Source: Ferrovibrio sp041906005 (GTDB taxonomy: Bacteria; Pseudomonadota; Alphaproteobacteria; Ferrovibrionales; Ferrovibrionaceae). Taken from it: DNA of 64,000 bases. The position numbers and the translations under genes are program-made. The notes under the pieces are model-generated. The model saw only the letters and a program-made list of their open reading frames with translations, made no database searches and was not told where the DNA came from. Shown piece by piece: positions 25,470 through 36,468 of this stretch. The stretch lies in the NCBI RefSeq assembly GCF_041906005.1, contig NZ_JAYRJY010000002.1, positions 335,731-399,730 of the forward strand, written 5' to 3'. The stretch's first letter is position 1. Each line of letters starts with the position of its first letter.

Positions 25470-25565
25470 ATCAACCTCGCGCGCCTGGCACGACTGTAAT
25501 TTTATGGAGAATTTATGTCTACGGATTCACGGTCCGCGATACGCTGCCGCTGAAGAACTCAATCT

Positions 25566-27923
<2,358 letters not shown>

Positions 27924-27938
27924 GCGCCGTTGCCTCCC

Positions 27939-28268
27939 TCAGTCGCGTTCCATAGTGCATTGCAGCGGGTGCTGATGCTGACGCGCGAAGTCGATCACCT
28001 GGGTAACTTTGGTCTCGGCCACCTCGTAGGTGAACACGCCGCAGATGCCCACGCCCTTCTGATGGACATGCAGCATGATCCGCGTGGCTTCCTCGCGGGC
28101 CTTGTTGAAAAAGCGCTCCAGCACATAAACGACGAATTCCATCGGGGTATAGTCGTCGTTCAGCAGCAGCACCTTGTACATGGGCGGCTTCTGCGTCTTC
28201 GGCCGGGTCTTGGTGACCACGCCGACCTCGGTGCGCCCGCGCCCGTCACGTCCATCCCGTTCGCTCAT
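27939..28268 (-). CDS. clpS: ATP-dependent Clp protease adapter ClpS
   Basis: A 109-residue N-recognin. After a charged, disordered N-terminus come the core YKVLLLNDDYTPMEFVVYVLERFF, with the NDDYT Asn/Asp that bind substrate alpha-amino groups, then MLHVHQKGVGICGVFTYEVAETK. It delivers proteins with bulky hydrophobic N-terminal residues to ClpAP. It sits directly upstream of clpA, matching their joint action. Confidence 0.97.
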   Translation of the reverse strand: MSERDGRDGRGRTEVGVVTKTRPKTQKPPMYKVLLLNDDYTPMEFVVYVLERFFNKAREEATRIMLHVHQKGVGICGVFTYEVAETKVTQVIDFARQHQHPLQCTMERD

Positions 28269-28360
28269 GCCTCAAATCCAAGCTTACAGCGGCACCAGAA
28301 AAGCGGTGCACGGAAGGATGATATGGCCTTAAGAGTTAAAAATACCAGCACCCTTGGCAC

Positions 28361-28392
28361 AAAAAAAGGGCCCGGTGTGATCACCGGGCCCC
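28361..28392 (-). terminator. rho-independent terminator of the phasin gene
   Basis: A perfect 10-bp GC-rich stem (gggcccggtg / caccgggccc at 28368-28377 and 28382-28391) with a 4-base loop, followed on the minus strand by seven T's (28367-28361). It lies about 52 bp after the phasin stop. Confidence 0.9.
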
Positions 28393-28444
28393 ATAACGCA
28401 GTGTACTCTGGGGAGGAAACTGGGGGCCGCTGAGGCCGGCCGGA

Positions 28445-28966
28445 TCAAGCCGCGAGGGGCTTCACCATCTTTTCGACGGTGGCCTGAACCTGCGCGTTGA
28501 TCGGGGCGAAGGTCTCCTGGGCGACCTTGGTGGCCACTTCGCTCAGCTTGGTGGTGTGAGCGGTATAGGCCTCAAAGGCGCTCTTGGCGAAATCGTTCTG
28601 CAGTTCGATCAGTTCCTGCAGGGTCTTGGCGCCCATCATCGCCTTGGTGGCCGAGATCTGGTCCTCGATCTGGCTCTTGGTGAAAGCCATGACCTCGGCA
28701 TTGATGCTCTCGATGCCCTTGGCGGCGACATTGCCGGCCGACACAAAGGCCTCAACCTGGTCCTTGCTCAGCTTGGCGGCGTCGTCGACGCTCTTGGCGA
28801 CGGCATCGAAACGCTCCTTGCCCATCGAAAAGGCCTTCTCGACCGCTTCGGTCGACGCTTTCAGGGCCTTCTCCACCTGCTCCTTGGAAGCGAAGATCGC
28901 CGCTTCATAGGGATTGCCGGTCAGGGCTTCGGTTTCGGTCTTGGTGGTCTTGCTCTTGGTAGCCAT
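28445..28966 (-). CDS. phasin
   Basis: A 173-residue helical protein of the Phasin_2 family, which coats polyhydroxyalkanoate granules. A run of amphipathic helices with ALKASTEAVEKAFSMGKERFDAVAKSVDDAAKLSKDQVEAFVSAGN and FTKSQIEDQISATKAMMGAKTLQELIELQNDFAKSAFEAYTAHTTKLSEVATK is characteristic. It implies the cell makes PHA, though pha synthase genes are not in this window. It is monocistronic, with its own promoter and a strong terminator, as is common for these abundant proteins. Confidence 0.93.
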   Translation of the reverse strand: MATKSKTTKTETEALTGNPYEAAIFASKEQVEKALKASTEAVEKAFSMGKERFDAVAKSVDDAAKLSKDQVEAFVSAGNVAAKGIESINAEVMAFTKSQIEDQISATKAMMGAKTLQELIELQNDFAKSAFEAYTAHTTKLSEVATKVAQETFAPINAQVQATVEKMVKPLAA

Positions 28967-29058
28967 GGGAAACGTCCTTGCTTGTCCGGTGGGTAACAGG
29001 CCGGACCCGCTTTGCGGGGGCGGCGGCTCATCAAATAATGCTGCGCTGCAACAAGGCT

Positions 29059-29087
29059 AAAATAGGAGCAGATACCGGATTGGTCAA
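29059..29087 (-). promoter_or_regulatory. phasin promoter
   Basis: On the minus strand TTGACC (29087-29082), 17-bp spacer, TATTTT (29064-29059). The region just downstream, 29039-29053, reads TGCTGCGCTGCAACA on the plus strand, like the TGC-rich sites bound by the PHA-sensing repressor PhaR; it overlaps the likely transcript start. Confidence 0.5.
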
Positions 29088-29089
29088 TC

Positions 29090-29127
29090 AAAAAATTGTG
29101 CGGCGCACAAATTTCTTGTGCGCCGCA
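29090..29127 (-). terminator. rho-independent terminator of the lipoprotein gene
   Basis: A perfect 12-bp stem (tgcggcgcacaa at 29099-29110, ttgtgcgccgca at 29116-29127) with a 5-base loop; on the minus strand it is followed by CAATTTTTT. It is 32 bp after the stop at 29160. Confidence 0.88.
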
Positions 29128-29159
29128 GCGGGAAAGCCACATAAATCATTATATATCAG

Positions 29160-29891
29160 TTAGTTGATAGTTCCCTGAGAATACCGCAACCCGTTCCCAT
29201 GCACCTGGAAGCGATGCGGAACGGACCGTATGCCGTCCCGGTCATAGGCATTCAGATAGACGCTGTAGGGCGGCAGTGGCACTTCATAGGGCCGGCGGAC
29301 CTCAACTCCTGTCTTGTCATAAGGCTGCAGGGCCTCCAGAAGCGGCACCGCCATGCGGTCGAATTCCGCCGAGGGCGATGCCCAGGCGTGGAAGTGGAAA
29401 CGGCCATCCCGGCAGGCGCTGGCCGTCCAGTAAAAACCGTCGCCGCGCAGGAAAAGGCCCTCCGGCGCCGGCGTCTCGAATCCGGTGGCGCCGATAGCCT
29501 GTTTCAGCGCGGCATATTCCGTCGCATTCAGCCGGTACATCGCCCGCTGTCCTCGCCAAGGGGCCAGAGGATCGCGCACCGATATCGGGTTTTTGGGATC
29601 GTTCAGAGCGGGGCGACCAATCACCTGAACCTCCAGCATCGCACCGCCATCGACCATGGCACTCAGGTCATAAGTGCGACGCTGCTCTTCCTCGATGGCG
29701 TTGTAGACCAGTCGGTAGCGCTCAGGCTGCCCGGCCTGACAGGCCCGGTCGATGTCATCCCCACCCACATAGCGTTCCCAGGTCAGGCTGCGCATGAAGG
29801 GATCGTCGGTCGGGCCCACCGCGGCACAACCCGCCAGCAGAAGAACTGCGGCCAGGACGGAAACGGCGGGGAACGATTTCTTAAGCTGCAT
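29160..29891 (-). CDS. outer-membrane-type lipoprotein of unknown function
   Basis: A 243-residue lipoprotein: signal sequence with a lipobox (SVLAAVLLLAGCAAVG; Cys is the modified residue). The rest is rich in short beta-like stretches (AMLEVQVIGRPALND; FHFHAWASPSAEFDRMAVPLLEALQPYD) without a family I recognise. The start at 29891 is the ATG just before the signal; 31 residues of a longer frame would mask it. It is single-gene, ended by a strong terminator, and diverges from the D,D-carboxypeptidase across a palindrome-bearing region, which could point to an envelope role. Confidence 0.78.
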   Translation of the reverse strand: MQLKKSFPAVSVLAAVLLLAGCAAVGPTDDPFMRSLTWERYVGGDDIDRACQAGQPERYRLVYNAIEEEQRRTYDLSAMVDGGAMLEVQVIGRPALNDPKNPISVRDPLAPWRGQRAMYRLNATEYAALKQAIGATGFETPAPEGLFLRGDGFYWTASACRDGRFHFHAWASPSAEFDRMAVPLLEALQPYDKTGVEVRRPYEVPLPPYSVYLNAYDRDGIRSVPHRFQVHGNGLRYSQGTIN

Positions 29892-29939
29892 CACACTAAG
29901 CTTTCCATTTGTCGCGCCATGCGGAGCGAGGCTTCCGAA

Positions 29940-29956
29940 TGAATCTAGCAGATTCA
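29940..29956. promoter_or_regulatory. 17-bp palindrome between divergent genes
   Basis: TGAATCT AGC AGATTCA is a perfect 7-bp dyad with a 3-base spacer. It lies 49 bp upstream of the lipoprotein start and ~140 bp upstream of the carboxypeptidase start. This size and symmetry suit a dimeric HTH repressor. Confidence 0.5.
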
Positions 29957-30094
29957 ATTTGTTAGGAAACAATCCGCTGGACAAGGGGTGGCATGGTTAA
30001 TATCCTACATCCGATTCGCGGCCTGGGGGGCTACCCGGCCCTGGTACAAATCCGAAGCAGCCTGTTTTCCAGGCTCGGACAAGGTGGGGGTATA

Positions 30095-31315
30095 ATGCAC
30101 CGATTTGGTCTGTTTGTGGGTCGGACTCTGCCCGTCCTTGTAACAATCTGTTTCATTGCCGCCCTGACCTCCCTTTCCGCCCCGGCACATGCGGGCGGAT
30201 ATTCCGCCATCGTGGTCGATGCCGATACCGGCCGTGTGCTGCACGCCCATGAAGCCGATACCCAGCGCTACCCGGCCTCGCTGACCAAGATGATGACCCT
30301 CTACATGGCGTTCGACGCCCTGAAGGATGGTCGCCTGAAGCTGGACCAGCGCATCCCGGTCAGCGCCCATGCCGCCGGCCAGGCGCCGTCCGCCATTGGC
30401 CTGCGTCCCGGTCAGACCCTGATCGTGCGCGATGCCATTCTGGCCGCCGTGACCAAATCCGCCAACGACGCCACCGTGGCGCTGGGCGAAGCCATTGGCA
30501 GCGGCAGCGAGGCACAATTCGCCGCCATGATGACCCGCCGCGCGCACCAGCTCGGCATGACCAGCACCACCTTCCGCAATGCCTCGGGCCTGCCCAATCC
30601 GGGCCAGAAGACGACCGCCCGCGACATGGCCACCCTGGCCCAGGCCCTGCTGAAGAACCACAAGACCTACTACACCTACTTCTCCACGCCGGAATTCGAG
30701 TGGAACGACAAGGTGTTCAACAACCACAACCATCTGCTGAAGCGCTATGAAGGCGTGGATGGCATCAAGACCGGTTACATCCGCGCCTCGGGCTTCAACC
30801 TGGTAGCCTCGGCCAAGCGCGACGGTCGCCGCGTCATCGGCGTGGTATTCGGCGGCACCAGCGTCACCGCCCGCGACAACCGCATGATCGAGCTGCTCGA
30901 CACCGCTTTCGAGAAGATCGACGGCAGCAACGCGCCGGTGATGGCTGAAAAGACCGACCGCAATTTCGGCCTGATCTCCAGCGCCGAGGCCGCGACGGCC
31001 AAGCCGGCGAAGTCGAAGCAGGTTAAGCCCCGCACGGAAGCCAAGGCCAGCAATGGCGCCAACGGCGGCGCCGGCAATGGCGAATGGGCTGTTCAGCTCG
31101 GCGCCTTCAAGCAGGCGGCCGCGGCCGAAAAGCTGCTCGACCGCGTGCGCAGCAAACTGCCAGCCGCCGAACCGCTGGTCGATGCCGTGGATGCAGGCAA
31201 GGTCACGCTCTATCGCGCCCGCCTCACCGGCCTGACCCAGACCAGCGCGCGCCAGGCCTGCGAACAGCTCAAACGCGAGAAGATGACCTGCTCGGTCGTC
31301 TCGCCTGACGCCTGA
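30095..31315 (+). CDS. D-alanyl-D-alanine carboxypeptidase with SPOR domain
   Basis: A 406-residue class-A-type (PBP5/6-like, S11) peptidase that trims the terminal D-Ala of peptidoglycan stem peptides. It has a signal peptide ending SAPAHA (about 33). Active-site motifs are all intact: S62-L-T-K65, S122-A-N124 and K225-T-G227. A linker rich in Ala, Lys and Asn precedes a C-terminal SPOR domain (~330-402, WAVQLGAFKQAAAAEKLLDRV), which binds denuded glycan at division sites. The start at 30095 directly gives the signal peptide and has GGTGGGGG upstream; the first 34 residues of a longer frame do not fit. Confidence 0.94.
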   Translation: MHRFGLFVGRTLPVLVTICFIAALTSLSAPAHAGGYSAIVVDADTGRVLHAHEADTQRYPASLTKMMTLYMAFDALKDGRLKLDQRIPVSAHAAGQAPSAIGLRPGQTLIVRDAILAAVTKSANDATVALGEAIGSGSEAQFAAMMTRRAHQLGMTSTTFRNASGLPNPGQKTTARDMATLAQALLKNHKTYYTYFSTPEFEWNDKVFNNHNHLLKRYEGVDGIKTGYIRASGFNLVASAKRDGRRVIGVVFGGTSVTARDNRMIELLDTAFEKIDGSNAPVMAEKTDRNFGLISSAEAATAKPAKSKQVKPRTEAKASNGANGGAGNGEWAVQLGAFKQAAAAEKLLDRVRSKLPAAEPLVDAVDAGKVTLYRARLTGLTQTSARQACEQLKREKMTCSVVSPDA

Positions 31316-31338
31316 TCCATCCTCGTATTTCGTTCTGG

Positions 31339-31377
31339 CGCCGCGGTGACAGCCATCACCGCGGCGTCTGTGTTTTT
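31339..31377 (+). terminator. rho-independent terminator of the carboxypeptidase gene
   Basis: Perfect 11-bp stem (cgccgcggtga at 31339-31349, tcaccgcggcg at 31356-31366) with a 6-base loop, followed by TCTGTGTTTTT. It is 23 bp after the stop. Confidence 0.87.
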
Positions 31378-31466
31378 ATACCAGCATTGAGTGCCCTGTC
31401 CGCTCGGCCCACCCCAAGCTGACGCAGGTTTCCCATGAAGCCCGACTTCCGGCTATCCTGCCCCGC

Positions 31467-32519
31467 ATGACCTCACCCAACCTGCTCCGCCGCTATCAAA
31501 AAACCCTGGCCTATGTGCTGGCGGTGTCGGCCGTCGCCGGCGCGATCTATGGCGGTGTCCTCACCTATATCCTGGCCTATGGCGAGCCGCATGAATTGCT
31601 GGAGGACATCGTCCGCGGCACACTGCGCGGCATCTTCACCGGCCTGATGATCGGCGGACTGATCGGCTGGTTCGATATTTTCCTGGTCAATACCGGCCGC
31701 GCCCGGCTGCGCAGCCTGCCCTTCCTCTGGCTGGTCCTGATCAAGGGGGCATACTACACCGCCGCGATCCTGGGCAGCGTCTGGCTGGGCGGGCAGCTGT
31801 TCCGCATTGACGGCGATCCTGGCACGGGCTTCAACCGTACCACGATCATCACCGTGGCTTTCGCATTGCTCTTCAGCACGGTGTTTTCCTTCGTGATGGA
31901 AATGTCCCTGCTGCTGGGGCCCGGCGTCCTGGGCAACATGCTGCGCGGGCGCTATCACCATCCCCGCCGTGAAAACCGCCTGTTCGTGTTTTTCGACATG
32001 CGTGGCTCAACGGCTATTGCCGAGCGGATCGGCGACCTGGCTTTCCATCGCCTGCTCAATCGGTTTTTCTCCGATCTCACCGAGCCGGTGCTGAGCTGGC
32101 GCGGCGTGATCCACAAATATGTCGGCGACGAGATGATCGTGACCTGGCCGCTGGACGGCCGCCGCGATGCATCCGGCGGATTCGCCGCCGTGGCCGAGGC
32201 CCATGCGCGGCTCGACAGCCTGCGCGATGACTACCTGCGCGATTTCGGCGTGGCCCCGCAATTCCGCGCCGTGCTCCATGCCGGCGAGGTGGTGACCGGC
32301 GAGATGGGCGAAGTGAAACGCGAGATCGTGCTGCTGGGCGATACCATCAACACCACCGCCCGGATAGAGCAACTCGCCAAGAGCCTGCCTGAACATGCCA
32401 CCATCGCCTCGGCCGAGGCCGTTGCCGCCGTCCCGCCGCCCGGGGTGGCCGCCACCCCGCTGGGGCAGTTCTCGCTCCCCGGCAAAAGCGCTGCTATAAC
32501 CCTGTTCGCCGTCTCGTAA
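31467..32519 (+). CDS. membrane-bound class III adenylate/guanylate cyclase
   Basis: A 350-residue protein with four predicted membrane segments in the first ~165 residues (LAYVLAVSAVAGAIYGGVLTYI; GIFTGLMIGGLIGWFDIFLV; VLIKGAYYTAAILGSVWLGG; TIITVAFALLFSTVFSFVM). A class III cyclase domain follows: NRLFVFFDMRGSTAIAERIG has the first metal-binding Asp, HKYVGDEMIVTW the second, and EIVLLGDTINTTARIEQL is the family signature. It makes cAMP or cGMP at the membrane. No sensor domain beyond the helices is seen. Confidence 0.9.
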   Translation: MTSPNLLRRYQKTLAYVLAVSAVAGAIYGGVLTYILAYGEPHELLEDIVRGTLRGIFTGLMIGGLIGWFDIFLVNTGRARLRSLPFLWLVLIKGAYYTAAILGSVWLGGQLFRIDGDPGTGFNRTTIITVAFALLFSTVFSFVMEMSLLLGPGVLGNMLRGRYHHPRRENRLFVFFDMRGSTAIAERIGDLAFHRLLNRFFSDLTEPVLSWRGVIHKYVGDEMIVTWPLDGRRDASGGFAAVAEAHARLDSLRDDYLRDFGVAPQFRAVLHAGEVVTGEMGEVKREIVLLGDTINTTARIEQLAKSLPEHATIASAEAVAAVPPPGVAATPLGQFSLPGKSAAITLFAVS

Positions 32520-32664
32520 ACGATACAAAAAAACTTGAGGACATGTTCGGTATCCCGTTGCTGACAAGCCCCGGCCGGTTGGCTATCCTGACCGCAGCCC
32601 GAAGCCCTGATTTGCCGCCCCGTATTTGCGGACGGCATGGCATCCCGCCCCTTGGTTGCTTCTC

Positions 32665-32690
32665 CCTGTCTGGCGCATGGCACAGACAGG
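32665..32690. promoter_or_regulatory. inverted repeat upstream of an MFS gene
   Basis: CCTGTCTG (32665-32672) and CAGACAGG (32683-32690), an 8-bp perfect dyad with a 10-base spacer, lie 28 bp before the MFS start. It may be an operator for a local regulator or a leader hairpin. Confidence 0.4.
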
Positions 32691-32718
32691 AGGGCAACAC
32701 CGAGGAGTAATCAAGACA

Positions 32719-33981
32719 ATGTCTGCGCCTATCTACAGCATGGCATTCATCGCCGGCCGCGTGCTGTTGCCTTTTGCCTGCGGCTATTTCATGTCCTACC
32801 TGTTCCGCAGCGTGAATGCGGTGATCGCGCCAAACCTGCAGCGCGACCTAGGAATCGGCGCCGGCGACCTCGGCACGTTGACCGCGGCCTATTTCGTCGC
32901 CTTCGCCGCCTTCCAGCTTCCCTTGGGCATCCTGCTCGACCGTTTCGGCCCGCGCCGCGTGCAGGCCGCACTGCTGCTCTCGGCGGCGCTCGGCGCAGTC
33001 GTCTTCGCCGTCGGCTCAGGCCTGAGCCACCTGATCATCGGCCGCGCCATGATCGGTCTGGGTGTCGCCGGCGGCCTGATGTCGGCCATGAAGGCGATCG
33101 CGCTGTGGCTACCCAAGGAGCGCTGGGCTCTGGCCAATGGCGTGTTCATGACTGCTGGCGGCCTGGGCGCGCTGGCCGCCACCCTTCCTGTGGAGCTGGC
33201 GCTGGAGCATGCGCATTGGACCATGCTGTTCTGGGGACTGGCGGTGCTGACTGTCTGTGCCTCGCTGACCATCTTCTTTGTGGTGCCTGAGCGGCCGCGC
33301 GCCGCCAGCCAGATGCTTGGCCTCGGTGCGCAGTTGCGCGAATGCGGCCGGTTCCTTGCCGACCGCCGCTTCTGGCGCATTGCGCCGGTCTCGATGATGG
33401 GCATGGCCAGCGGCATGGCGATCCAGGGCCTGTGGGCCGGACCCTACCTGCGCGATGTCGGCGGACTGGACCGCGCCGCCGCCGCAAAGCTGCTGTTCCT
33501 GCTGGCCGCCGCCCTCACTGCCGGCTTCACGCTTACGGGCATCGCGGCCGACCGGCTGCAGAAGCGCGGCATCCCGCTCAGTCGCACCATGGTCTGGGGC
33601 GTATCGCTCTATGCCATTGTGCTGGCCGTCATGGCGAGCGGATGGACGCCGACCAACCCGCTGCTTTGGATCGCCTTCGGCATCATCAGCAATACCACCG
33701 TGCTCGCCTATCCGATTCTCAGCGGCCAGTTCACCCTGGAACAGGCCGGCCGGGTGAATACCCTGCTGAATGGTGTGGTGTTCGGCTTCACCTTCTTCGC
33801 CCAGGCGGGCATGGGCTGGCTGATCGATCTTTGGCCGCGTGGCGCCGACGGCAGCTATCCGGCAGAAGCCTATCGCTGGACCTTTGGGCTGGCGTTGGTT
33901 CTGCTGCTGCTGGCGCTCGGCTGGTATCTGCGTGGCGAGCGCGCGGCTCAGGCCCTGACGGCGGGACGGCCGACCGAATAA
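32719..33981 (+). CDS. MFS transporter
   Basis: A 420-residue twelve-helix carrier. The early motif LPLGILLDRFGPRRVQAA is the MFS loop 2-3 signature (GxxxDRxGRR type), and the mid-protein loop is long and basic. The closest general class is the nitrate/organic-anion-like carriers, but no substrate can be named. The start at 32719 follows a GAGGAG ribosome site; the upstream part of the longer frame overlaps the dyad at 32665-32690. Its 3' end overlaps the convergent ugd gene by 34 bp. Confidence 0.85.
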   Translation: MSAPIYSMAFIAGRVLLPFACGYFMSYLFRSVNAVIAPNLQRDLGIGAGDLGTLTAAYFVAFAAFQLPLGILLDRFGPRRVQAALLLSAALGAVVFAVGSGLSHLIIGRAMIGLGVAGGLMSAMKAIALWLPKERWALANGVFMTAGGLGALAATLPVELALEHAHWTMLFWGLAVLTVCASLTIFFVVPERPRAASQMLGLGAQLRECGRFLADRRFWRIAPVSMMGMASGMAIQGLWAGPYLRDVGGLDRAAAAKLLFLLAAALTAGFTLTGIAADRLQKRGIPLSRTMVWGVSLYAIVLAVMASGWTPTNPLLWIAFGIISNTTVLAYPILSGQFTLEQAGRVNTLLNGVVFGFTFFAQAGMGWLIDLWPRGADGSYPAEAYRWTFGLALVLLLLALGWYLRGERAAQALTAGRPTE

Positions 33982-35264
33982 TAGCTGAACCCGGCCTGGC
34001 GCATTTCCGTCGGCTTGTAGATGTTGCGCAGGTCGACCAGCACCGGCTGCTTGAGCAGACTTTTCAGGCGAGCCATGTCGAGCGCGCGGAACTGGTTCCA
34101 TTCGGTGATGATCACCAGCACGTCGGCGCCCTTGGCCGCGTCATAGGAGTCGGCGCACCAGACGATATCCTGCAGCAGCTTTTTGGCCTCGTTCATGCCC
34201 TCGGGGTCAAAAGCCCGGATCGTGGCACCCGCAGCCTGCAAGGCCGGCAGGATTTCCAGGCTGGGACTGTCGCGCATGTCGTCGGTCTCGGGCTTGAAGG
34301 TGAGCCCCAGCACCGCGACGGTCTTGCCCTTCACGTTGCCGCCGCACGCCTCGATCACCTTCTCGGCCATACGCCGCTTGCGGATGTCATTGATCTCGAC
34401 CACCGTTTCGACAATGCGCAGCGGCGCGTCGAACTTGCGGCCGGTCGCTACCAGGGCCTGGGTGTCCTTGGGAAAACACGAGCCACCGTAGCCCGGCCCG
34501 GCATGCAGGAACTTGCCACCGATACGGCCATCCAGACCGATGCCACGCGCCACGTCCTGCACGTTCACATTCACCTTCTCGCACAGGTCGGCGATTTCAT
34601 TGATGAAGGTGATCTTGGTGGCGAGGAAGGCATTGGCCGCATACTTGATCAACTCGGCTGTTTCCAGCGCGGTGAACAGGATCGGCGTCTCGTTCAGGTA
34701 TAGCGGCCGATATAGCTGGCGCAGCAATTCGCGCGCCCGATCGCTCTCGGCGCCGCAGACCACGCGGTCGGGCCGCATGAAATCCTCGATCGCCGCGCCT
34801 TCGCGCAGGAATTCCGGATTGGACGCCACCTCGAATTCACCATTCGGTCGGGTTTCGCGGATGATACGCTCGACCTGGCGACCGGTGCCGACCGGCACAG
34901 TCGACTTGGTGACCACCAGGGTATAGCCCTCGATGGCCTCGGCGATTTCCTTGGCGGCGGCATAAACATAGGAGAGATCGGCTTCGCCATCGCCGCGGCG
35001 GGATGGCGTGCCAACGGCGATGAAAACGGCATCGGCCTCTTTCACCGCGGCTTTGACATCCTGGGTGAAAGAAAGCCGGCCAGCCTTGACGTTACGGGTC
35101 ACCAGATCATCGAGGCCGGGCTCGAAGATCGGTATCTCGCCACGCTGAAGACTGCCGATACGGTCCGGGTTCTTGTCGACGCAAACGACCGTGTGGCCGA
35201 ACTCGGAGAAACAAGTACCCGACACCAGTCCCACATAGCCGGTGCCGATCATGGCTACACGCAT
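33948..35264 (-). CDS. ugd: UDP-glucose 6-dehydrogenase
   Basis: A 438-residue NAD-dependent enzyme that oxidises UDP-glucose to UDP-glucuronate. N-terminal Rossmann GTGYVGLVSGTCFSEFG, the middle FINEIADLCEKVNVNVQDVARGIGLDGRIG helix, and the active-site Cys in GYGGSCFPKDT are present, as is VAVLGLTFKPETDDMRDSPSLEI. galU lies just upstream and supplies the substrate, so the pair makes UDP-glucuronate for polysaccharide or LPS. The stop region overlaps the MFS gene. Confidence 0.96.
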   Translation of the reverse strand: MRVAMIGTGYVGLVSGTCFSEFGHTVVCVDKNPDRIGSLQRGEIPIFEPGLDDLVTRNVKAGRLSFTQDVKAAVKEADAVFIAVGTPSRRGDGEADLSYVYAAAKEIAEAIEGYTLVVTKSTVPVGTGRQVERIIRETRPNGEFEVASNPEFLREGAAIEDFMRPDRVVCGAESDRARELLRQLYRPLYLNETPILFTALETAELIKYAANAFLATKITFINEIADLCEKVNVNVQDVARGIGLDGRIGGKFLHAGPGYGGSCFPKDTQALVATGRKFDAPLRIVETVVEINDIRKRRMAEKVIEACGGNVKGKTVAVLGLTFKPETDDMRDSPSLEILPALQAAGATIRAFDPEGMNEAKKLLQDIVWCADSYDAAKGADVLVIITEWNQFRALDMARLKSLLKQPVLVDLRNIYKPTEMRQAGFSYYSVGRPAVRA

Positions 35265-35291
35265 CGTCTAATCCCCCACGCCGCTGAATGG

Positions 35292-36170
35292 TCAGAGCGT
35301 CTTGCTGATCTCGCGAATGATGGCTGCCGCATCGCTGCGCATGTCCTGCCGATGCAGGGCAAAAGCGATGTTGGCATGCAGGAACCCGATCTTGTCGCCG
35401 CAATCGTAACGTGTGCCCGAGAAACGCAGGCCATGGAACGGCACTTCGCCGATCATGCGGGCCAGCGCGTCGGTCAGCTGAATCTCGCCACCGGCGCCAC
35501 GTTCCACCTGATCGAGATGATCGAACACGCTGGGCTGCAAGATGTAACGGCCGATCACGGCGGTCCGCGACGGCGCTTTGTCCGGGCTCGGCTTTTCCAC
35601 CAGCCCCTTCACTTCCACCAGCTTGTCGGCATCCTTGCCGGGCTGGATGATGCCGTAGCGCTTGGTGTGTTCCTGCGGCACGTCCATGGCGGCGATCATG
35701 TTGCCGCCCACCTTGTTATAGGCTTCGACCATTTCGGCCAGGCAGCCGCGCGGCGACAGGATCAGGTCGTCGGCGAGCAATACGGCAAAAGGCTCGTTGC
35801 CCACCAGAGACTTGGCGCAGCGCACGGCATGGCCCAGCCCCTGCGGTTCCATCTGGCGGGTGTAGGAAACGGCTCCGGCCTTGGGCATCCAGCTATTGAT
35901 GGCTTCCAAAAGATCAGTCTTGTCGCGCTCCCGCAGCACGTCTTCCAGTTCGTAAGAGCGGTCGAAGTGGTCCTCGATCGCCTGCTTGCCGCGGCCGGTG
36001 ACGAAAATGAATTCCTCGATGCCGGCCGCCTGGGCCTCCTCGACCGCATACTGGATCAGCGGCTTGTCGACGACCGGAAGCATTTCTTTCGGCATCGCCT
36101 TGGTGGCCGGCAGGAAGCGGGTGCCGAGGCCGCCGACGGGAAACACGGCAGTACGGATCGGACGGATCAT
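35292..36170 (-). CDS. galU: UTP-glucose-1-phosphate uridylyltransferase
   Basis: A 292-residue nucleotidyltransferase forming UDP-glucose. The N-terminal GGLGTRFLPATKAMPKEMLPVVDKPLIQY motif binds UTP; AVLLADDLIL is the metal-binding part; GLVEKP and IGRYIL complete the family marks. The start at 36170 puts the catalytic loop ten residues in; a 42-residue longer frame is without family match. It lies 27 bp upstream of ugd, in one operon. Confidence 0.96.
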   Translation of the reverse strand: MIRPIRTAVFPVGGLGTRFLPATKAMPKEMLPVVDKPLIQYAVEEAQAAGIEEFIFVTGRGKQAIEDHFDRSYELEDVLRERDKTDLLEAINSWMPKAGAVSYTRQMEPQGLGHAVRCAKSLVGNEPFAVLLADDLILSPRGCLAEMVEAYNKVGGNMIAAMDVPQEHTKRYGIIQPGKDADKLVEVKGLVEKPSPDKAPSRTAVIGRYILQPSVFDHLDQVERGAGGEIQLTDALARMIGEVPFHGLRFSGTRYDCGDKIGFLHANIAFALHRQDMRSDAAAIIREISKTL

Positions 36171-36468
36171 GGATGGCGCGACTTTCTTGGTTGTTGTTGC
36201 GGGCGGATGATTCGGCCAGGCACCCCAGCACTCGTCCCCTGGACGATTCCCTCTGAGGCACAGGCGGTTTTTACGCCGGCCTCCCGGCGGGTGCAATGGG
36301 GGTGGCCGGATTGCTCATGCACCGCTTATCTCCTTGTAATGGGGCGGAAATGCGACCGTCCGCCGCCGATTTCAGGGCATCCCGGCCTGCTTTCCCTGCC
36401 TGCCCGGCCGCCGTATCATGCCCGGCCGGGATGAAAGCCCACGAAGACGCACCTTGAGGAAACGATCG
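36171..36468. other. 298-bp divergent intergenic region (galU / crotonase)
   Basis: No gene seen. It contains a 6-bp dyad CGCCGG/CCGGCG (36274-36289) and a spaced GGTGCA ... TGCACC pair (36290-36295, 36318-36323). The ribosome site TGAGGAAA precedes the crotonase gene. No clear -35/-10 pair could be chosen. Confidence 0.4.

Noticed and set aside
30091..30096. A TATAAT box overlapping the carboxypeptidase start codon
   Set aside because: It overlaps the ATG itself and has no -35 partner at 16-18 bp, so it is coincidental with respect to this gene.
36410..36432. Direct GCCCGGCCG repeat near the crotonase start as an operator
   Set aside because: Short GC-rich near-repeats of this type are expected by chance at this base composition.
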